A DNA stretch of 64,000 bases from Pseudacidovorax intermedius (GTDB lineage: Bacteria > Pseudomonadota > Gammaproteobacteria > Burkholderiales > Burkholderiaceae_C), in contig NZ_QQAV01000010.1 in the NCBI RefSeq assembly GCF_003350475.1, positions 62,001-126,000 of the forward strand. Direction: 5' to 3'. Made by a program: the position numbers and the translations under genes. The notes under the pieces were generated by a model. That model was given only the letters and a program-made list of their open reading frames with translations. It was not told the DNA's origin and did no database searches. Numbering within the stretch: the stretch's first letter is position 1; the number at the start of each line of letters is the position of its first letter. Of the stretch, positions 33,631 to 43,600 are shown piece by piece.

Positions 33631-36324
33631 GTGACTCAAGCCACGACCAAACACGATCTCCCCACCCTCGACCAGCTCACCGGGGGCGTCTTCACCGCCG
33701 CCACCTCCGGCGAACGGGCGCAGCGCGTGCGCGACTGGCTCGCGGGCAATCCCTCGCCCGAGTTGATGCAGGAAGTCTTCAAGGAACTCAGCGGCCGCGA
33801 CAAGGGCGCCGCCCGCGCCCTGCGCGAGCGCCTGGACGAGATCAAGCGCGCCAAGGGCCAGGAGGTGATCGCCGCCGAGTGGGCCGAAAAGGCCCGCTCG
33901 CTGCTCGACCAGCCCCGGCTGAACATCGCCGACGCCATGGCCTGGCAGCGCGATGCCGCCAAGGCCGGCGCACCGCTGTCGCGTGAACCGCTCGCCGGCC
34001 TCAAGGCCAACTTGGCCGAACGCGTGAAGGGCGTGGAAGACCTGCAGCACCGCGCCCAGGTCCATCGCGAAGCCGCCGTGCTGCTGGCGCAGCGCTTCGA
34101 GGTGCTTTCCACCAAGGGCTGGCAGGACGCCCAGGCCGCCGAGGAGGGCCTGCGCGGCGACGTCGCCCACTGGACGACCCAGGCTGACGAGATTGCGCAG
34201 GACCCGAACTGGGCCAGCCTGGATGCGCGCTTTGCACCGCAGCTCGACGCATCGCGGTCGCAATTGCAGGTCGTGTCCGAGGCCTTCCACAGCGCGCTGG
34301 CCCAGGCCGTGGCCGCTGCGGCCGATGCCGAGGCGCCGCTGCCTCCCGTCCCCGTCTGGGCCGACGAACTGCGCGCCGCCCGCGGCTTGCCGCCCGAGAA
34401 CGCGCCGGCCCCGGCCGCGGCACCGCCTGCCCCCAAGGTGGATCCGGCACAGCGCGCTGCCGCCGAAGCTGCCGTCGAAGCCTCCCTGGCCAAGCTGGAG
34501 GAAGCCACGGCCCAGGGTCAGGGCAAGAGCAGCCAGGCCGCAGCCAATGCGCTGCGCGCCGTGCTCAAGGAGCATGGCAAGCTGGTGGGCAATGCCCTGG
34601 AAGCACGCGTGCATGCCGCGCTCGTCGCCGCCGGCGAACTCGAAGGCTGGCAGCGCTGGGGCGCCGACAAGGTTCGCGAAGAACTGGTGGCAAAGGCCGA
34701 AGGCTTGCTCAATCGTCCCGAGGGTCAGGCGCTGGGCGGTCGCAAGATGCAGGAGCAGCTGCGCACCCTGCGCGAGCAATGGAAGCAGGCCGACCAGGGC
34801 GGTGTGCCCAACCACGGCCTGTGGCGTCGCTTCGACGAGGCCTGCAACAAGGCCCACAAGTTGGTCGAGGCCTGGTTGGAGAAGGTCCGTGCCGAAGCCG
34901 CCGAACACCGCGCCCAGCGTCTTGCGCTGATCGAAGAGTTGCGCGCCTGGACCGCCGAGCACGCCGGCGATGCCGACCTCAAGGCCCGCAACCGCGCCCT
35001 GCACCAGTTCTCCGATCGTTGGCGCGATGGCGGCCATGTCAGCGAGAAGGTGTTCGCCGAGCTGCAGCCGCTGTGGGGTGCGGCCATGACCGAGGCCCGT
35101 GGTCCGCTCGAGGCTTCGCAGAAGGCCAGCATCGAGCGCCGTCAACAGATGATTGCCGAGGCCACCGAACTCGGCGCTGCGCCGCAGCTGCGCATCGACG
35201 CCGTCAAGTCGCTGCAGCAGCGCTGGCAGGCCGAGGCGCAGGCCGTGCCGCTGGAGCGTCGCCAGGAGCAGAAGCTCTGGGACGCCTTCCGCAAGCCCAT
35301 CGACGACGCCTTCCAGCGCAAGAGCGCCGAGCGCGAGCGCCAGACCGAAGCCATGGGCGAACACGACCGTGCGGTGCTCGAGGCTTCGAAGGCGCTGGAG
35401 GCAGCCAATGCCACCGGCGATGCCCAGAAAATCCGCGCCGCCATGACCGCGCTGGAAGATGCCCTGCGCGGCCGTCGTGAAGCCGCGGCTCCGGGCGGCG
35501 CTGCAGCACCTGCGGCCGGCGCTGACGCTGCCGCTGCCGCCCCTGCCGAATCCGCCGCCGCGCTGACGGACGCTGCCGCCCAGGAGGGCGCACCCGCCGC
35601 CGAAGGTGGTGAGGGTGCGGCACCCGCACCGGCTGCGGCACCCAAGGCTGCACCTCGCCCGGTCGTGGCCGTCCGCGGCGACGACCGTCCCGGCGCGGCA
35701 CGCCCGGCCACCGCACCCGCCGGTCGCTTCGGCGACCGCCGTGATTCCCGCGACAGCCGTGGCGGCCCGCGAGGCGCCGACCGCAATGGCGACCGTTTCG
35801 GCCGCGACCGCGCTGGACGTCCCGGCGACATGCGCGGTGATCGTCCGCCGCGCGAGGACCGCGGCCCCCGTCTGGGCGATACCGCCTTCCGCGCGCAACG
35901 CGACGCCATGGAGCACGCCCAGGCGGCGCTGCGCAAGCTGGCGAGCCAGGCGCACGGCGAGGCCGTGACGCAACTGCTCGACGCCTGGAGCAAGCGCGAC
36001 GGCGCCGCCGTGCCGCCGGCGCAGGAACTGGGCCGCGTCACGCCTTCGGTGCGCAACCAGTGGGTGCAGTCGCTGTCGGCCGCGCCTTCGGGCGAGCCGG
36101 CCGAGGCCCTGCTGCGCCTGGAGATGGCCGCCGAAGTGCCCACGCCGCCGGAGCAGCTGGACGCGCGCCGCGCGCTGCAGCTCAAGCTGCTGACCAAGCG
36201 CAACGAGCCTGGCCCGACCGAGACCTGGGCCCAGGACGCCGCGCGCGTGTTGGCCTCGGCGCATGAGCCGACGACCGCGCGTCGCCTGCAAAGCGCGCTC
36301 AAGCCGCTGTTGCGCAAGGGCTGA
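33631..36324 (+). CDS. DUF349 domain-containing protein
   Basis: An 897 aa, highly charged helical protein with several DUF349 repeats (LREQWKQADQGG around residue 381; SLQQRWQAEAQAV near 530; related segments between). After about residue 620 comes an Ala/Pro-rich stretch and then an Arg/Asp/Gly-rich low-complexity segment (about 690-750, e.g. FGDRRDSRDSRGGPRG), followed by a helical C-terminal domain. DUF349 proteins are uncharacterised; the RGD-rich segment resembles RNA-binding disordered tails. The start is a GTG at 33631; no ATG fits before the conserved frame. A strong terminator follows. Confidence 0.85.
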   Translation: MTQATTKHDLPTLDQLTGGVFTAATSGERAQRVRDWLAGNPSPELMQEVFKELSGRDKGAARALRERLDEIKRAKGQEVIAAEWAEKARSLLDQPRLNIADAMAWQRDAAKAGAPLSREPLAGLKANLAERVKGVEDLQHRAQVHREAAVLLAQRFEVLSTKGWQDAQAAEEGLRGDVAHWTTQADEIAQDPNWASLDARFAPQLDASRSQLQVVSEAFHSALAQAVAAAADAEAPLPPVPVWADELRAARGLPPENAPAPAAAPPAPKVDPAQRAAAEAAVEASLAKLEEATAQGQGKSSQAAANALRAVLKEHGKLVGNALEARVHAALVAAGELEGWQRWGADKVREELVAKAEGLLNRPEGQALGGRKMQEQLRTLREQWKQADQGGVPNHGLWRRFDEACNKAHKLVEAWLEKVRAEAAEHRAQRLALIEELRAWTAEHAGDADLKARNRALHQFSDRWRDGGHVSEKVFAELQPLWGAAMTEARGPLEASQKASIERRQQMIAEATELGAAPQLRIDAVKSLQQRWQAEAQAVPLERRQEQKLWDAFRKPIDDAFQRKSAERERQTEAMGEHDRAVLEASKALEAANATGDAQKIRAAMTALEDALRGRREAAAPGGAAAPAAGADAAAAAPAESAAALTDAAAQEGAPAAEGGEGAAPAPAAAPKAAPRPVVAVRGDDRPGAARPATAPAGRFGDRRDSRDSRGGPRGADRNGDRFGRDRAGRPGDMRGDRPPREDRGPRLGDTAFRAQRDAMEHAQAALRKLASQAHGEAVTQLLDAWSKRDGAAVPPAQELGRVTPSVRNQWVQSLSAAPSGEPAEALLRLEMAAEVPTPPEQLDARRALQLKLLTKRNEPGPTETWAQDAARVLASAHEPTTARRLQSALKPLLRKG

Positions 36325-36346
36325 TCGCGGGGCGTTGCCTCATCGA

Positions 36347-36380
36347 AAGCGGCGTGCCGGCGACGGTGCGCCGCTTTTTT
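36347..36380 (+). terminator. Intrinsic terminator after the DUF349 gene
   Basis: Eight-base stem AAGCGGCG (36347-36354) / CGCCGCTT (36369-36376), with T continuing to 36380. It lies 22 bases past the stop and before the convergent mtfA gene. Confidence 0.82.
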
Positions 36381-36471
36381 CCTGGGGCTGCAGGGCCGGG
36401 GCGACGCTGCCCTTCGAAGCGGGCGCGACACCCGCGGCAACCTGCGGGCGGCTCCTGCGGGCCTCTCGCGC

Positions 36472-37278
36472 TCAGCGTTGACGGTCGTTGGCGAGGAAGA
36501 ACGCGTCGAAGGCGGACGCCAGGCCGCTGAACTCCTGGATGAAGCGCGCCCGGTCCACGAAGTAGGCTTCACAGGCGACGGCGAAGAACTCCGCCAGGGA
36601 CGAGGCCGCGTAGTCGTCGAGCCAGGGCGGCTCTCCCCCGAAGCGCTCGGCCACTATGGCCTGCTCGCGGAAGCGGTCGTAGGCAGGTTGCAGCGCGGCC
36701 AGCCAGCGTTCGCGGGCCTGCAGCGCCGTCGTGCTGCCCATGAAGCCGATCGGCAGTGGCGGGCAGCCGTCCACCTGCCCGTCGCGCATGTCGATCTTGT
36801 GGGCGAACTCGTGGATCACCACGTTCAGGATGGGGCCCGCCTGCGTGCCGGCGGCGCCTTCGGCCACATGCGGCCAGCTCAGCATCACGGGGCCGTGCTC
36901 GCGCGCCTCACCGATGATGGCCTCGTCGTACTCGTGCACCACGCCGGCCTCGTCCACCAGGGTGCGCCGCGTGGACACCTCGGAGGGCACGACGACGATG
37001 CCGACGAAATCGTCGTACCAATCCAGGTCGCCCGGCAGATGAAGCAGCGGCAGCACGGCCTGCGCGGCGATGAGCAGCGCAACGTCGTCGGTGATGGTGA
37101 AGCCCAGCGCGCCGTGGAATTCCTTCTGCTGCAGGAAGCGTGCACTGAGTTCGCGCAGCCGGGCGCGCTCATCCCTGGTGCGGGTGGCGAGGAAGGGCAA
37201 GGCATCCAGGACGCTCTGCCACGCCGGTTCGGGAATCTCGGGAGGGGGGCGCAGCCCGCGCAGCCAGCGTCCCAGCAT
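36472..37278 (-). CDS. mtfA: Zinc-dependent peptidase MtfA
   Basis: A 268 aa M90-family zinc peptidase. The metal site is H156-E157-F-A-H160 (VVIHEFAHKIDM), with the third acidic ligand expected in SSLAEFFAVACEAYF. In E. coli MtfA interacts with the Mlc repressor and affects glucose PTS control; in this organism the partner is unknown. The ATG at 37278 is preferred to one further upstream (37329) because it starts at the conserved MLGRWLRG and leaves eight bases after lpxH. Confidence 0.93.
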   Translation of the reverse strand: MLGRWLRGLRPPPEIPEPAWQSVLDALPFLATRTRDERARLRELSARFLQQKEFHGALGFTITDDVALLIAAQAVLPLLHLPGDLDWYDDFVGIVVVPSEVSTRRTLVDEAGVVHEYDEAIIGEAREHGPVMLSWPHVAEGAAGTQAGPILNVVIHEFAHKIDMRDGQVDGCPPLPIGFMGSTTALQARERWLAALQPAYDRFREQAIVAERFGGEPPWLDDYAASSLAEFFAVACEAYFVDRARFIQEFSGLASAFDAFFLANDRQR

Positions 37279-37286
37279 GGGCGGGA

Positions 37287-38057
37287 TCAGCGCAGATCGA
37301 CGCGTTGCGCGCCGGTCGCGGTCAGGCACAACACCTGGGCGCGAGGAGGTGAGGCGGCCACGTCCCAGTCACTCAGGACCAGCCGCTCCAGGCCGTCGCC
37401 CAGGTCGTGTCGGCCCGGCTTGTGGGTATGGCCGTGGATCAAGGTCTGGGCGCGTGCGCTGCGCAGCCAGGCGACGGCCGCATCGGCATCGACGTCCGCC
37501 CAGACGGCGCGCGGATCGGCCTTGCGCGATTCGCTCTGCGTGCGCATGTGGCGGGCAAGGGCGCGGCGCTCCTGCAGAGGCCGCGCGAGAAAGTCCTGCT
37601 GCCACTCCAGGCTGCGCACCTGCGCGCGGAAGGCCAGGTATTCGTGGTCCTCCAGGCAGAGCAGGTCGCCGTGGCTGAGCAGCCAGCGCCGGCCATGCAG
37701 CACCAGCACCAGGGGATCGGGCACGCGCTTGATGCCGGCCTGGGCGGCAAAGCCCTGGCCGAGCAGAAAGTCGCGGTTGCCGGCCATGAAGAAGATCGGC
37801 CGGCGCGCCGCCGCTTCCTTGAGCCAGGCGGCGCAGTCGGCCTCGAAACCGGGCTCGGAGGCGGCATCGTCGCCCACCCAGACTTCGAACAGATCGCCCA
37901 GGATGAACAGGGCGTCGGCCGGCGAGGTCTGCAGGTACTGCCGCCAGGCCAGGAGGGTCTCCGGCTCGGCAGGATGCAGGTGCAGGTCGGACAGCAGGTC
38001 GACCGTGCGCCACTCGGGCGGCGCGAGGAATTCGGTGAAGGCGGCCTGCGCGGTCAT
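37287..38057 (-). CDS. lpxH: UDP-2,3-diacylglucosamine diphosphatase
   Basis: A 256 aa calcineurin-like phosphoesterase that makes lipid X in lipid A synthesis at the inner membrane surface. All metal motifs are present: LLSDLHLHP (D24, H26), GDLFEVWVGDD, GNRDFLLG, LLSHGD and HGHTHKPG. Start ATG at 38057. Grouped with a cyclophilin upstream and mtfA eight bases downstream. Confidence 0.96.
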   Translation of the reverse strand: MTAQAAFTEFLAPPEWRTVDLLSDLHLHPAEPETLLAWRQYLQTSPADALFILGDLFEVWVGDDAASEPGFEADCAAWLKEAAARRPIFFMAGNRDFLLGQGFAAQAGIKRVPDPLVLVLHGRRWLLSHGDLLCLEDHEYLAFRAQVRSLEWQQDFLARPLQERRALARHMRTQSESRKADPRAVWADVDADAAVAWLRSARAQTLIHGHTHKPGRHDLGDGLERLVLSDWDVAASPPRAQVLCLTATGAQRVDLR

Positions 38058-38137
38058 CGATCAGGCGCGGGGCGCTCAGCCGCCATGCAGGCGAGCGGGT
38101 CCGCGTACGGGCCGGTTGCGTGCATGCCGCCTTGCGA

Positions 38138-38650
38138 TCACTCGGCCAGGACGGTGGCCTTTTCGATCACCACGTCGTCCGCGGGCACGTCGTCGTGGAA
38201 GCCGCGGCGGCCCGTCTTGACCTTGCGCAGCTTGTCGACGATCTCCGTGCCCGAGACGACCTTGCCGAACACGGCATAGCCCCAGCCCTGCTGCGACGGC
38301 GCGGTGTGGTTGAGGAAGTCGTTCTTGGCGACGTTGATGAAGAACTGCGCGGTGGCCGAATGGGGCGCGCTGGTGCGGGCCATGGCCACGGTGTACATGT
38401 CGTTCTTCAGGCCGTTGTTGGCCTCGTTGGTGATCTCGGCGCCGGTGGGCTTCTGCTTCATGCCGGGCTCGAAGCCGCCGCCCTGGATCATGAAGCCGTC
38501 GATGATGCGATGGAAGATGGTGTTGTCGTAGTGGCCCTGGGTGACGTAGGCCAGGAAGTTCTCGACCGTCTTGGGCGCCTTCTCGGCGTCCAGCTCGATG
38601 ACGATGGGACCGTGGTCCTTGATGGAGAGTTCGACTTTGGGATTGCTCAT
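38138..38650 (-). CDS. ppiB: Cytoplasmic peptidyl-prolyl cis-trans isomerase (cyclophilin B type)
   Basis: A 170 aa cyclophilin without signal sequence that catalyses prolyl isomerisation during protein folding. The active site is seen in [16 protein letters not shown] (catalytic Arg) and [17 protein letters not shown]. Start ATG at 38650 is 41 bases after the exported paralogue. Confidence 0.95.
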   Translation of the reverse strand: MSNPKVELSIKDHGPIVIELDAEKAPKTVENFLAYVTQGHYDNTIFHRIIDGFMIQGGGFEPGMKQKPTGAEITNEANNGLKNDMYTVAMARTSAPHSATAQFFINVAKNDFLNHTAPSQQGWGYAVFGKVVSGTEIVDKLRKVKTGRRGFHDDVPADDVVIEKATVLAE

Positions 38651-38691
38651 GGGGGCTCCTGGAGAAAGGGGAGGGCGCTCGCGGGGCGGGC

Positions 38692-39279
38692 TTACTTCAG
38701 CACCGTGGCGCTGCGGATGATGACGGGCTCGACCGGCACGTCGCGCATCGGGCCCTGGGCGCCGGTGGGGACAGCGCGGATCTTGTCGACCACGTCCATG
38801 CCCGACACCACCTTGCCGAACACGGCGTAGCCATGGCCGTCAGGATTGGGCGCGTTGAGCATGTCGTTGTTCTTCACGTTGATGAAGAACTGGGCCGTGG
38901 CCGAGTTCGGGTCGCTGGTGCGGGCCATGGCGATGGTGCCGCGGTCGTTCTTCAGGCCGTTGTCGGCCTCCAGCGCGATCGGTGCACGCGTGGGCTTCTG
39001 GCGCAGGTCGGGCGTGAAGCCGCCGCCCTGGATCATGAAGCCATCGATGACGCGGTGGAACACGGTGCCGTCGTAATGCTTCTCCTGCACGTACTGCAGG
39101 AAGTTGGCGACCGTCTTGGGTGCCTTGGCCGCATCGAGCTGCAGCACGATGTCGCCGGCGCTGGTGGCCAGCTTGACGCGCGGCGCAGCGGCCTGGCTCC
39201 AGGCAGCAGTGGGCACGGTGGCGGCCGCAGCCAGGGCCAGCAGCCAGCGGCGGGTGAAGAGGGTGGAATGGGAAAACAT
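38692..39279 (-). CDS. ppiA: Periplasmic peptidyl-prolyl cis-trans isomerase (cyclophilin A type)
   Basis: A 195 aa cyclophilin with an N-terminal export signal (residues about 1-30; basic [20 protein letters not shown]). The twin arginine followed by W-L-L is loosely Tat-like, but a Sec signal is equally possible. The catalytic core reads [16 protein letters not shown] and [17 protein letters not shown]. It is next to its cytoplasmic paralogue, suggesting an old duplication in which one copy gained a signal peptide. Confidence 0.94.
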   Translation of the reverse strand: MFSHSTLFTRRWLLALAAAATVPTAAWSQAAAPRVKLATSAGDIVLQLDAAKAPKTVANFLQYVQEKHYDGTVFHRVIDGFMIQGGGFTPDLRQKPTRAPIALEADNGLKNDRGTIAMARTSDPNSATAQFFINVKNNDMLNAPNPDGHGYAVFGKVVSGMDVVDKIRAVPTGAQGPMRDVPVEPVIIRSATVLK

Positions 39280-39362
39280 CACGCAAAAACTCCCTGCGAG
39301 GTCACGGAAAGGGATAGGAGCGACCGTGGGCCCGGCGGTTCCGGCCGGGCGCCGATGGTGCA

Positions 39363-39953
39363 TCAGCGGGCGATGCGCCGCTGCTCGGGCGTGGCCGCGG
39401 GCAGCTTGCCGTTGGCGGCATTGCCGGTGCTGTCCACCAGCTGACGCACCAGCGCCAGCTTGGGCGCGACGCTGGAACTGGTCGATGCGAAGGATTGTGC
39501 GCGGTTGTACTGGCGCGCAGCCAGGCGCACATAGACGTCGCCCAGGTTTTCGTGCGCGACGGCGTAGTTGGGGTTGAGGCGCAGGGCGTTGTCGAGCGCG
39601 TCGCGCGCCTTGTCGAGCTGGCCCTGGGCGGCATAGATGACGGCCAGGTTGTTGTAGGGCTCGGGCAGTTCGGGATAGTCCTGCGTGAGCTTGACGAAGG
39701 TGTCGGCCGCGTCCTGCGGCTTGCCTTGTTCGCTGAGGATCACGCCGCGCAGGAAGCGCATCTGCGGGTCGCGCGGATTGCCGGCGATATAGCGGTCGGC
39801 CTTGTCGAGCGCCTCTGCGGCCTTGCCCGCGCGCAGCAGCGCGTTGACGTCGGCGTAGTCGTCGGCCAAGGCCGTGCCGGCCCCTGCGACCAACAGGCAG
39901 GCCAGGGCAGCGCGGAGCAGGGAGTGGGCGACGGGGGATGCGGCGTGCGTCAT
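39363..39953 (-). CDS. Exported tetratricopeptide repeat protein
   Basis: A 196 aa periplasmic or lipid-free exported protein. Signal peptide with cleavage expected after TALA (residue 30), then about three TPR units ([57 protein letters not shown]). TPRs mediate protein-protein contacts; the partner is unknown. The ATG at 39953 is chosen because it provides the signal peptide. Divergent from cysS across about 200 bases, which hold a TATACT hexamer (40041-40046). Confidence 0.87.
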   Translation of the reverse strand: MTHAASPVAHSLLRAALACLLVAGAGTALADDYADVNALLRAGKAAEALDKADRYIAGNPRDPQMRFLRGVILSEQGKPQDAADTFVKLTQDYPELPEPYNNLAVIYAAQGQLDKARDALDNALRLNPNYAVAHENLGDVYVRLAARQYNRAQSFASTSSSVAPKLALVRQLVDSTGNAANGKLPAATPEQRRIAR

Positions 39954-40157
39954 GAAGCGAGTGAGGCCGGACCGCGAGTGCGCCCCGGCGTGGTTGGATG
40001 CGGCAGCCCCCTCGGAAAAAGGCGCTGCGCAGGGGCCGTTTATACTTGCCGGATTGTAGCCACGGGTTGTCCGAAGCCCTTGGCAGTGTGCCCGCGGCGG
40101 CGCATGATCGACCCCCCAGGCCGGCGCCACCTTTCAACGGCGCCCATTCCGATTTCC

Positions 40158-41537
40158 ATGACCCTGCGTATCTACAACACGCTCACGCGTGCACTGGAGG
40201 AGTTTTCGCCGCTGGAGGCGGGCCATGTACGGATGTACGTGTGCGGCATCACGGTCTACGACTTCTGCCATGTGGGTCATGCCCGTTCGATGATCGCCTT
40301 CGACGTGGTGCAGCGCTGGTTCAAGGCCCGCGGCTGGCGCGTGACCTACGTGCGCAACATCACCGACATCGACGACAAGATCATCCGCCGCGCGGTGGAG
40401 AACGGGGAGACGCTCAAGGCCCTCACTGGCCGGATGATCGACGCGATGTACGAGGACACCGACGCGCTGGGCGTCGAGCGGCCCACGCACGACCCGCGCG
40501 CCACCGACTACATCCCCCAGATGCTGTCGATGATCGAGACGCTGGAGCGCAAGGGCCTGGCCTATCGCTCGGCCGAGGGCGATGTGAACTACGCAGTGCG
40601 CAAGTTCCCGGGCTACGGCAAGCTGTCGGGCAAGTCGCTCGACGAGCTGCATGCCGGCAATCGCGTGGCCGTGGCCGAGGGCAAAGAAGACCCGCTCGAT
40701 CCCGTGCTCTGGAAGAGTGCCAAGTCCGCCGAGCCCGCCGAGGCCAAGTGGGAGAGCCCCTTCGGCACTGGCCGTCCCGGCTGGCACATCGAATGCTCGG
40801 CCATGGCCTGCGACCTGCTCGGCGAGACCTTCGACATCCATGGCGGCGGTGCCGACCTGCAGTTCCCGCACCACGAAAACGAGATCGCGCAGAGCGAAGG
40901 CGCCACGGGCAAGACCTTCGCGATGAAGTGGATGCACAATGGCTTCATCAACATCGACAACGAGAAGATGTCCAAGAGCCTGGGCAACTTCTTCACCATC
41001 CGCGACGTGCTGAAGAAGTACGACGCCGAGACGCTGCGTTTCTTCATCGTGCGCGCGCACTACCGCAGCGACCTCAACTACAGCGATGTGCACCTGGACG
41101 ATGCGCGCAACGCGCTGCGCCGCCTCTATACGGCACTCGACGGAGTTCCGCCGGTGGAGGTGGCAGAGATCGATTGGCAAGATCCCCATGCCGCGCGCTT
41201 CAAGGCCGCCATGGACGAGGACTTCGGCACGCCCGAGGCGGTCGCCGTGCTCTTCGAACTGGCTGCCGAGGCCAACCGCGCCCGTTCCTCACAGACGGCG
41301 GGGTTGCTCAAGGCGCTGGCCGGCACGCTGGGCCTGCTGCAGACCGAGCCGCGGGCCTACCTGCAGGCCGGTGCGGGGCTCGACGACGCAGCCATCCAGA
41401 CGCGCATCGCGGAGCGCGCCGCCGCCAAGGCCGCCAAGAACTTTGCCGAGGCCGACCGCATCCGCAACGACCTGCTCGCCCAGGGCGTCGTGCTCAAGGA
41501 CGGTCCCGCGGGCACCACCTGGGCCGCGGCCCAGTAA
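40158..41537 (+). CDS. cysS: Cysteinyl-tRNA synthetase
   Basis: A 459 aa class I aminoacyl-tRNA synthetase. It has the zinc-site C29 ([10 protein letters not shown]), the HIGH-type motif HVGH (residues 38-41), [19 protein letters not shown] and the KMSKS loop (270-274). Start ATG at 40158. A glycosylase gene begins three bases after its stop, so the two are translationally close. Confidence 0.98.
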   Translation: MTLRIYNTLTRALEEFSPLEAGHVRMYVCGITVYDFCHVGHARSMIAFDVVQRWFKARGWRVTYVRNITDIDDKIIRRAVENGETLKALTGRMIDAMYEDTDALGVERPTHDPRATDYIPQMLSMIETLERKGLAYRSAEGDVNYAVRKFPGYGKLSGKSLDELHAGNRVAVAEGKEDPLDPVLWKSAKSAEPAEAKWESPFGTGRPGWHIECSAMACDLLGETFDIHGGGADLQFPHHENEIAQSEGATGKTFAMKWMHNGFINIDNEKMSKSLGNFFTIRDVLKKYDAETLRFFIVRAHYRSDLNYSDVHLDDARNALRRLYTALDGVPPVEVAEIDWQDPHAARFKAAMDEDFGTPEAVAVLFELAAEANRARSSQTAGLLKALAGTLGLLQTEPRAYLQAGAGLDDAAIQTRIAERAAAKAAKNFAEADRIRNDLLAQGVVLKDGPAGTTWAAAQ

Positions 41538-41540
41538 TCG

Positions 41541-42215
41541 GTGGACACGACGGCAACGCTGGCCATGGCTGCACCGCGCCCGCAGGATCCGCAATTCATC
41601 ACGCCCGACTATTGGGAGGAGGCCTGCCGCCACCTGGTCAAGAAGGACCGCGTGATGCGCCGGCTGATCCCGCAATTCGGCGATGCATGCCTTCAGTCGC
41701 GCGGCGACGCCTTCACCACGCTGGCGCGCAGCATCGTGGGCCAGCAGATTTCTGTGAAGGCCGCGCAATCGGTGTGGGAGCGCTTCGAGAAGCTGCCGCG
41801 CCGCATGACGCCCGCGAACGTGCTCAAGCTGAAGGTGGACGACATGCGTGCGGCGGGCCTTTCGGCGCGCAAGGTGGAGTACCTGGTCGACCTGGCGCTG
41901 CACTTCGACGGTGGCACCGTGCACGTCGACGCCTGGAAGGACATGGCCGACGAGATGATCATCGCGGAGCTCGTGGCCATTCGCGGCATCGGCCGGTGGA
42001 CGGCGGAGATGTTCCTCATCTTCCACCTGCTGCGTCCCAACATCCTGCCGCTGGACGACGCCAGCCTCATCGCCGGCATCAGCCAGCAGTACTTCTCGGG
42101 CGACCCCGTCAGCCGCAGCGATGCGCGCGAAGTGGCCGTCGCCTGGGCCCCTTATTGCAGTGTGGCCACTTGGTACATTTGGCGCTCGCTCGAGCCCCTG
42201 CCCGTGGCCTATTGA
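41541..42215 (+). CDS. DNA-3-methyladenine glycosylase II family protein (AlkA-like)
   Basis: A 224 aa helix-hairpin-helix base-excision glycosylase. The HhH-GPD motif reads LVAIRGIGRWTAEMF, with the catalytic aspartate expected in ILPLDDASL. Members remove alkylated purines from DNA. The start is a GTG at 41541, three bases after the cysS stop; an ATG 24 bases on (MAAPRPQDP) is the alternative. It shares an operon with cysS and accA. Confidence 0.92.
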   Translation: MDTTATLAMAAPRPQDPQFITPDYWEEACRHLVKKDRVMRRLIPQFGDACLQSRGDAFTTLARSIVGQQISVKAAQSVWERFEKLPRRMTPANVLKLKVDDMRAAGLSARKVEYLVDLALHFDGGTVHVDAWKDMADEMIIAELVAIRGIGRWTAEMFLIFHLLRPNILPLDDASLIAGISQQYFSGDPVSRSDAREVAVAWAPYCSVATWYIWRSLEPLPVAY

Positions 42216-42232
42216 CTTCACAGGAGTAGATC

Positions 42233-43213
42233 TTGGCAAAACGTAGCTTCCTCGACTTCGAGCAACCCATTGCCGAACTCGAAAGCAAGATCGAAGAACT
42301 GCGCTATGTGCAGAGCGAATCGGCGGTCGACATCTCGGAAGAGATCGACCAGCTCGGCAAGAAGAGCCAGCAGCTGACCAAGGAGATCTACAGCAGCCTG
42401 ACGCCGTGGCAAATCACGAAGATCGCGCGCCATCCGGAGCGGCCCTACACACTGGACTACGTGAACGAGATGTTCACCGACTTCGTGGAGTTGCACGGCG
42501 ACCGGCATTTCGCGGACGATCTGTCGATCGTCGGTGGCCTCGCGCGTTTCAATGGCATGCCCTGCATGGTGCTGGGCCACCAGAAGGGCCGCGACACCAA
42601 GGAACGCACGGCGCGCAACTTCGGCATGAGCAAGCCCGAGGGCTACCGAAAAGCGCTGCGCCTGATGAAGACGGCCGAGAAGTTCAAGCTGCCGGTCTTC
42701 ACCTTCGTCGATACGCCGGGCGCGTATCCCGGCATCGATGCCGAGGAGCGTGGCCAGTCCGAGGCCATCGGCCGCAACATCTTCGAGATGGCGCAACTGG
42801 AGGTGCCAATCTTCACCACGATCATCGGCGAGGGCGGCTCCGGCGGTGCCCTGGCCATCTCGGTGGCGGACCAGGTGCTGATGCTGCAGTACTCGGTATA
42901 TTCGGTGATCAGCCCCGAGGGCTGCGCCTCCATCCTCTGGAAGACCGCCGACCGGGCGCAGGACGCGGCGGACGCGCTGGGCATCACGGCGCACCGTCTC
43001 AAGGCGCTGGGCCTGGTCGACAAGATCGTCAATGAACCGGTGGGTGGTGCGCACCGCGACCATCGGCAGATGGCGTCCTTCCTCAAGCGCGCGCTGACCG
43101 AGGCGGTGCGCCAAGTGGTGGACCTCAAGCCGCGCGAACTGCTAGATCGTCGCTATGAGCGCATTCAGAGCTACGGGCGCTTCGCCGACACGAAGGTTGA
43201 CGCCGGGCGCTGA
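42233..43213 (+). CDS. accA: Acetyl-CoA carboxylase carboxyltransferase subunit alpha
   Basis: A 326 aa subunit that with AccD transfers the carboxyl group from biotin to acetyl-CoA, the committed step of fatty acid synthesis. Conserved elements: [18 protein letters not shown] at the N-terminus, [29 protein letters not shown] and [11 protein letters not shown]. The start codon is TTG at 42233, supported by an AGGAG six bases upstream (42222-42226) and the conserved AKRSFLDFE start; no ATG is suitable. Confidence 0.97.
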   Translation: MAKRSFLDFEQPIAELESKIEELRYVQSESAVDISEEIDQLGKKSQQLTKEIYSSLTPWQITKIARHPERPYTLDYVNEMFTDFVELHGDRHFADDLSIVGGLARFNGMPCMVLGHQKGRDTKERTARNFGMSKPEGYRKALRLMKTAEKFKLPVFTFVDTPGAYPGIDAEERGQSEAIGRNIFEMAQLEVPIFTTIIGEGGSGGALAISVADQVLMLQYSVYSVISPEGCASILWKTADRAQDAADALGITAHRLKALGLVDKIVNEPVGGAHRDHRQMASFLKRALTEAVRQVVDLKPRELLDRRYERIQSYGRFADTKVDAGR

Positions 43214-43270
43214 GTTCCGAGTCCACGCGGAGAAGTGTGGCTCCGCTTCGCATGCGCGCGGCTATGCGTG

Positions 43271-43552
43271 TCACCGTCGACGTGTTGCACCGCGCGCTTT
43301 GAGCGCTTCGCTCAGTCCGGGCGGCAGCAGCTTCTGCGACAGCCGCAACAGCAGGAACACCACGATGCCGTCGTCCAGCCAGCCCAGCAACGGCACGGCA
43401 TCCGTGATCAGGTCCAGGGGGCTGATCAGGTACGCCGCCGCAGCGAGCACGGCCAGCTTGGCACCCCACGGCGAGCGCCCGTCGCGCAGGACGACCCAGG
43501 CCAGCAGGAGCTCCTTGCGCATCGCCCACCACAGTCGTCCCAACTTCCACAT
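43271..43552 (-). CDS. DUF1232 (YkvA-like) small membrane protein
   Basis: A 93 aa protein with the YkvA signature YLISPLDLITDAVPLLGWLDD (about residues 40-60) and two hydrophobic segments. Function is unknown; members occur widely as small membrane proteins. The ATG at 43552 gives the usual length. It is divergent from tilS by 48 bases and converges on accA. Confidence 0.88.
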   Translation of the reverse strand: MWKLGRLWWAMRKELLLAWVVLRDGRSPWGAKLAVLAAAAYLISPLDLITDAVPLLGWLDDGIVVFLLLRLSQKLLPPGLSEALKARGATRRR

Positions 43553-43600
43553 TCGGCAACTCCTCGGTCCGGGTGCGGCCGGCGCGGGAATGCGGCGGCC

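Noticed and set aside
33490-36291. 933-codon leftward frame opposite the DUF349 gene
   Set aside because: Gly/Leu/Gln-biased shadow, no start signal or motif.
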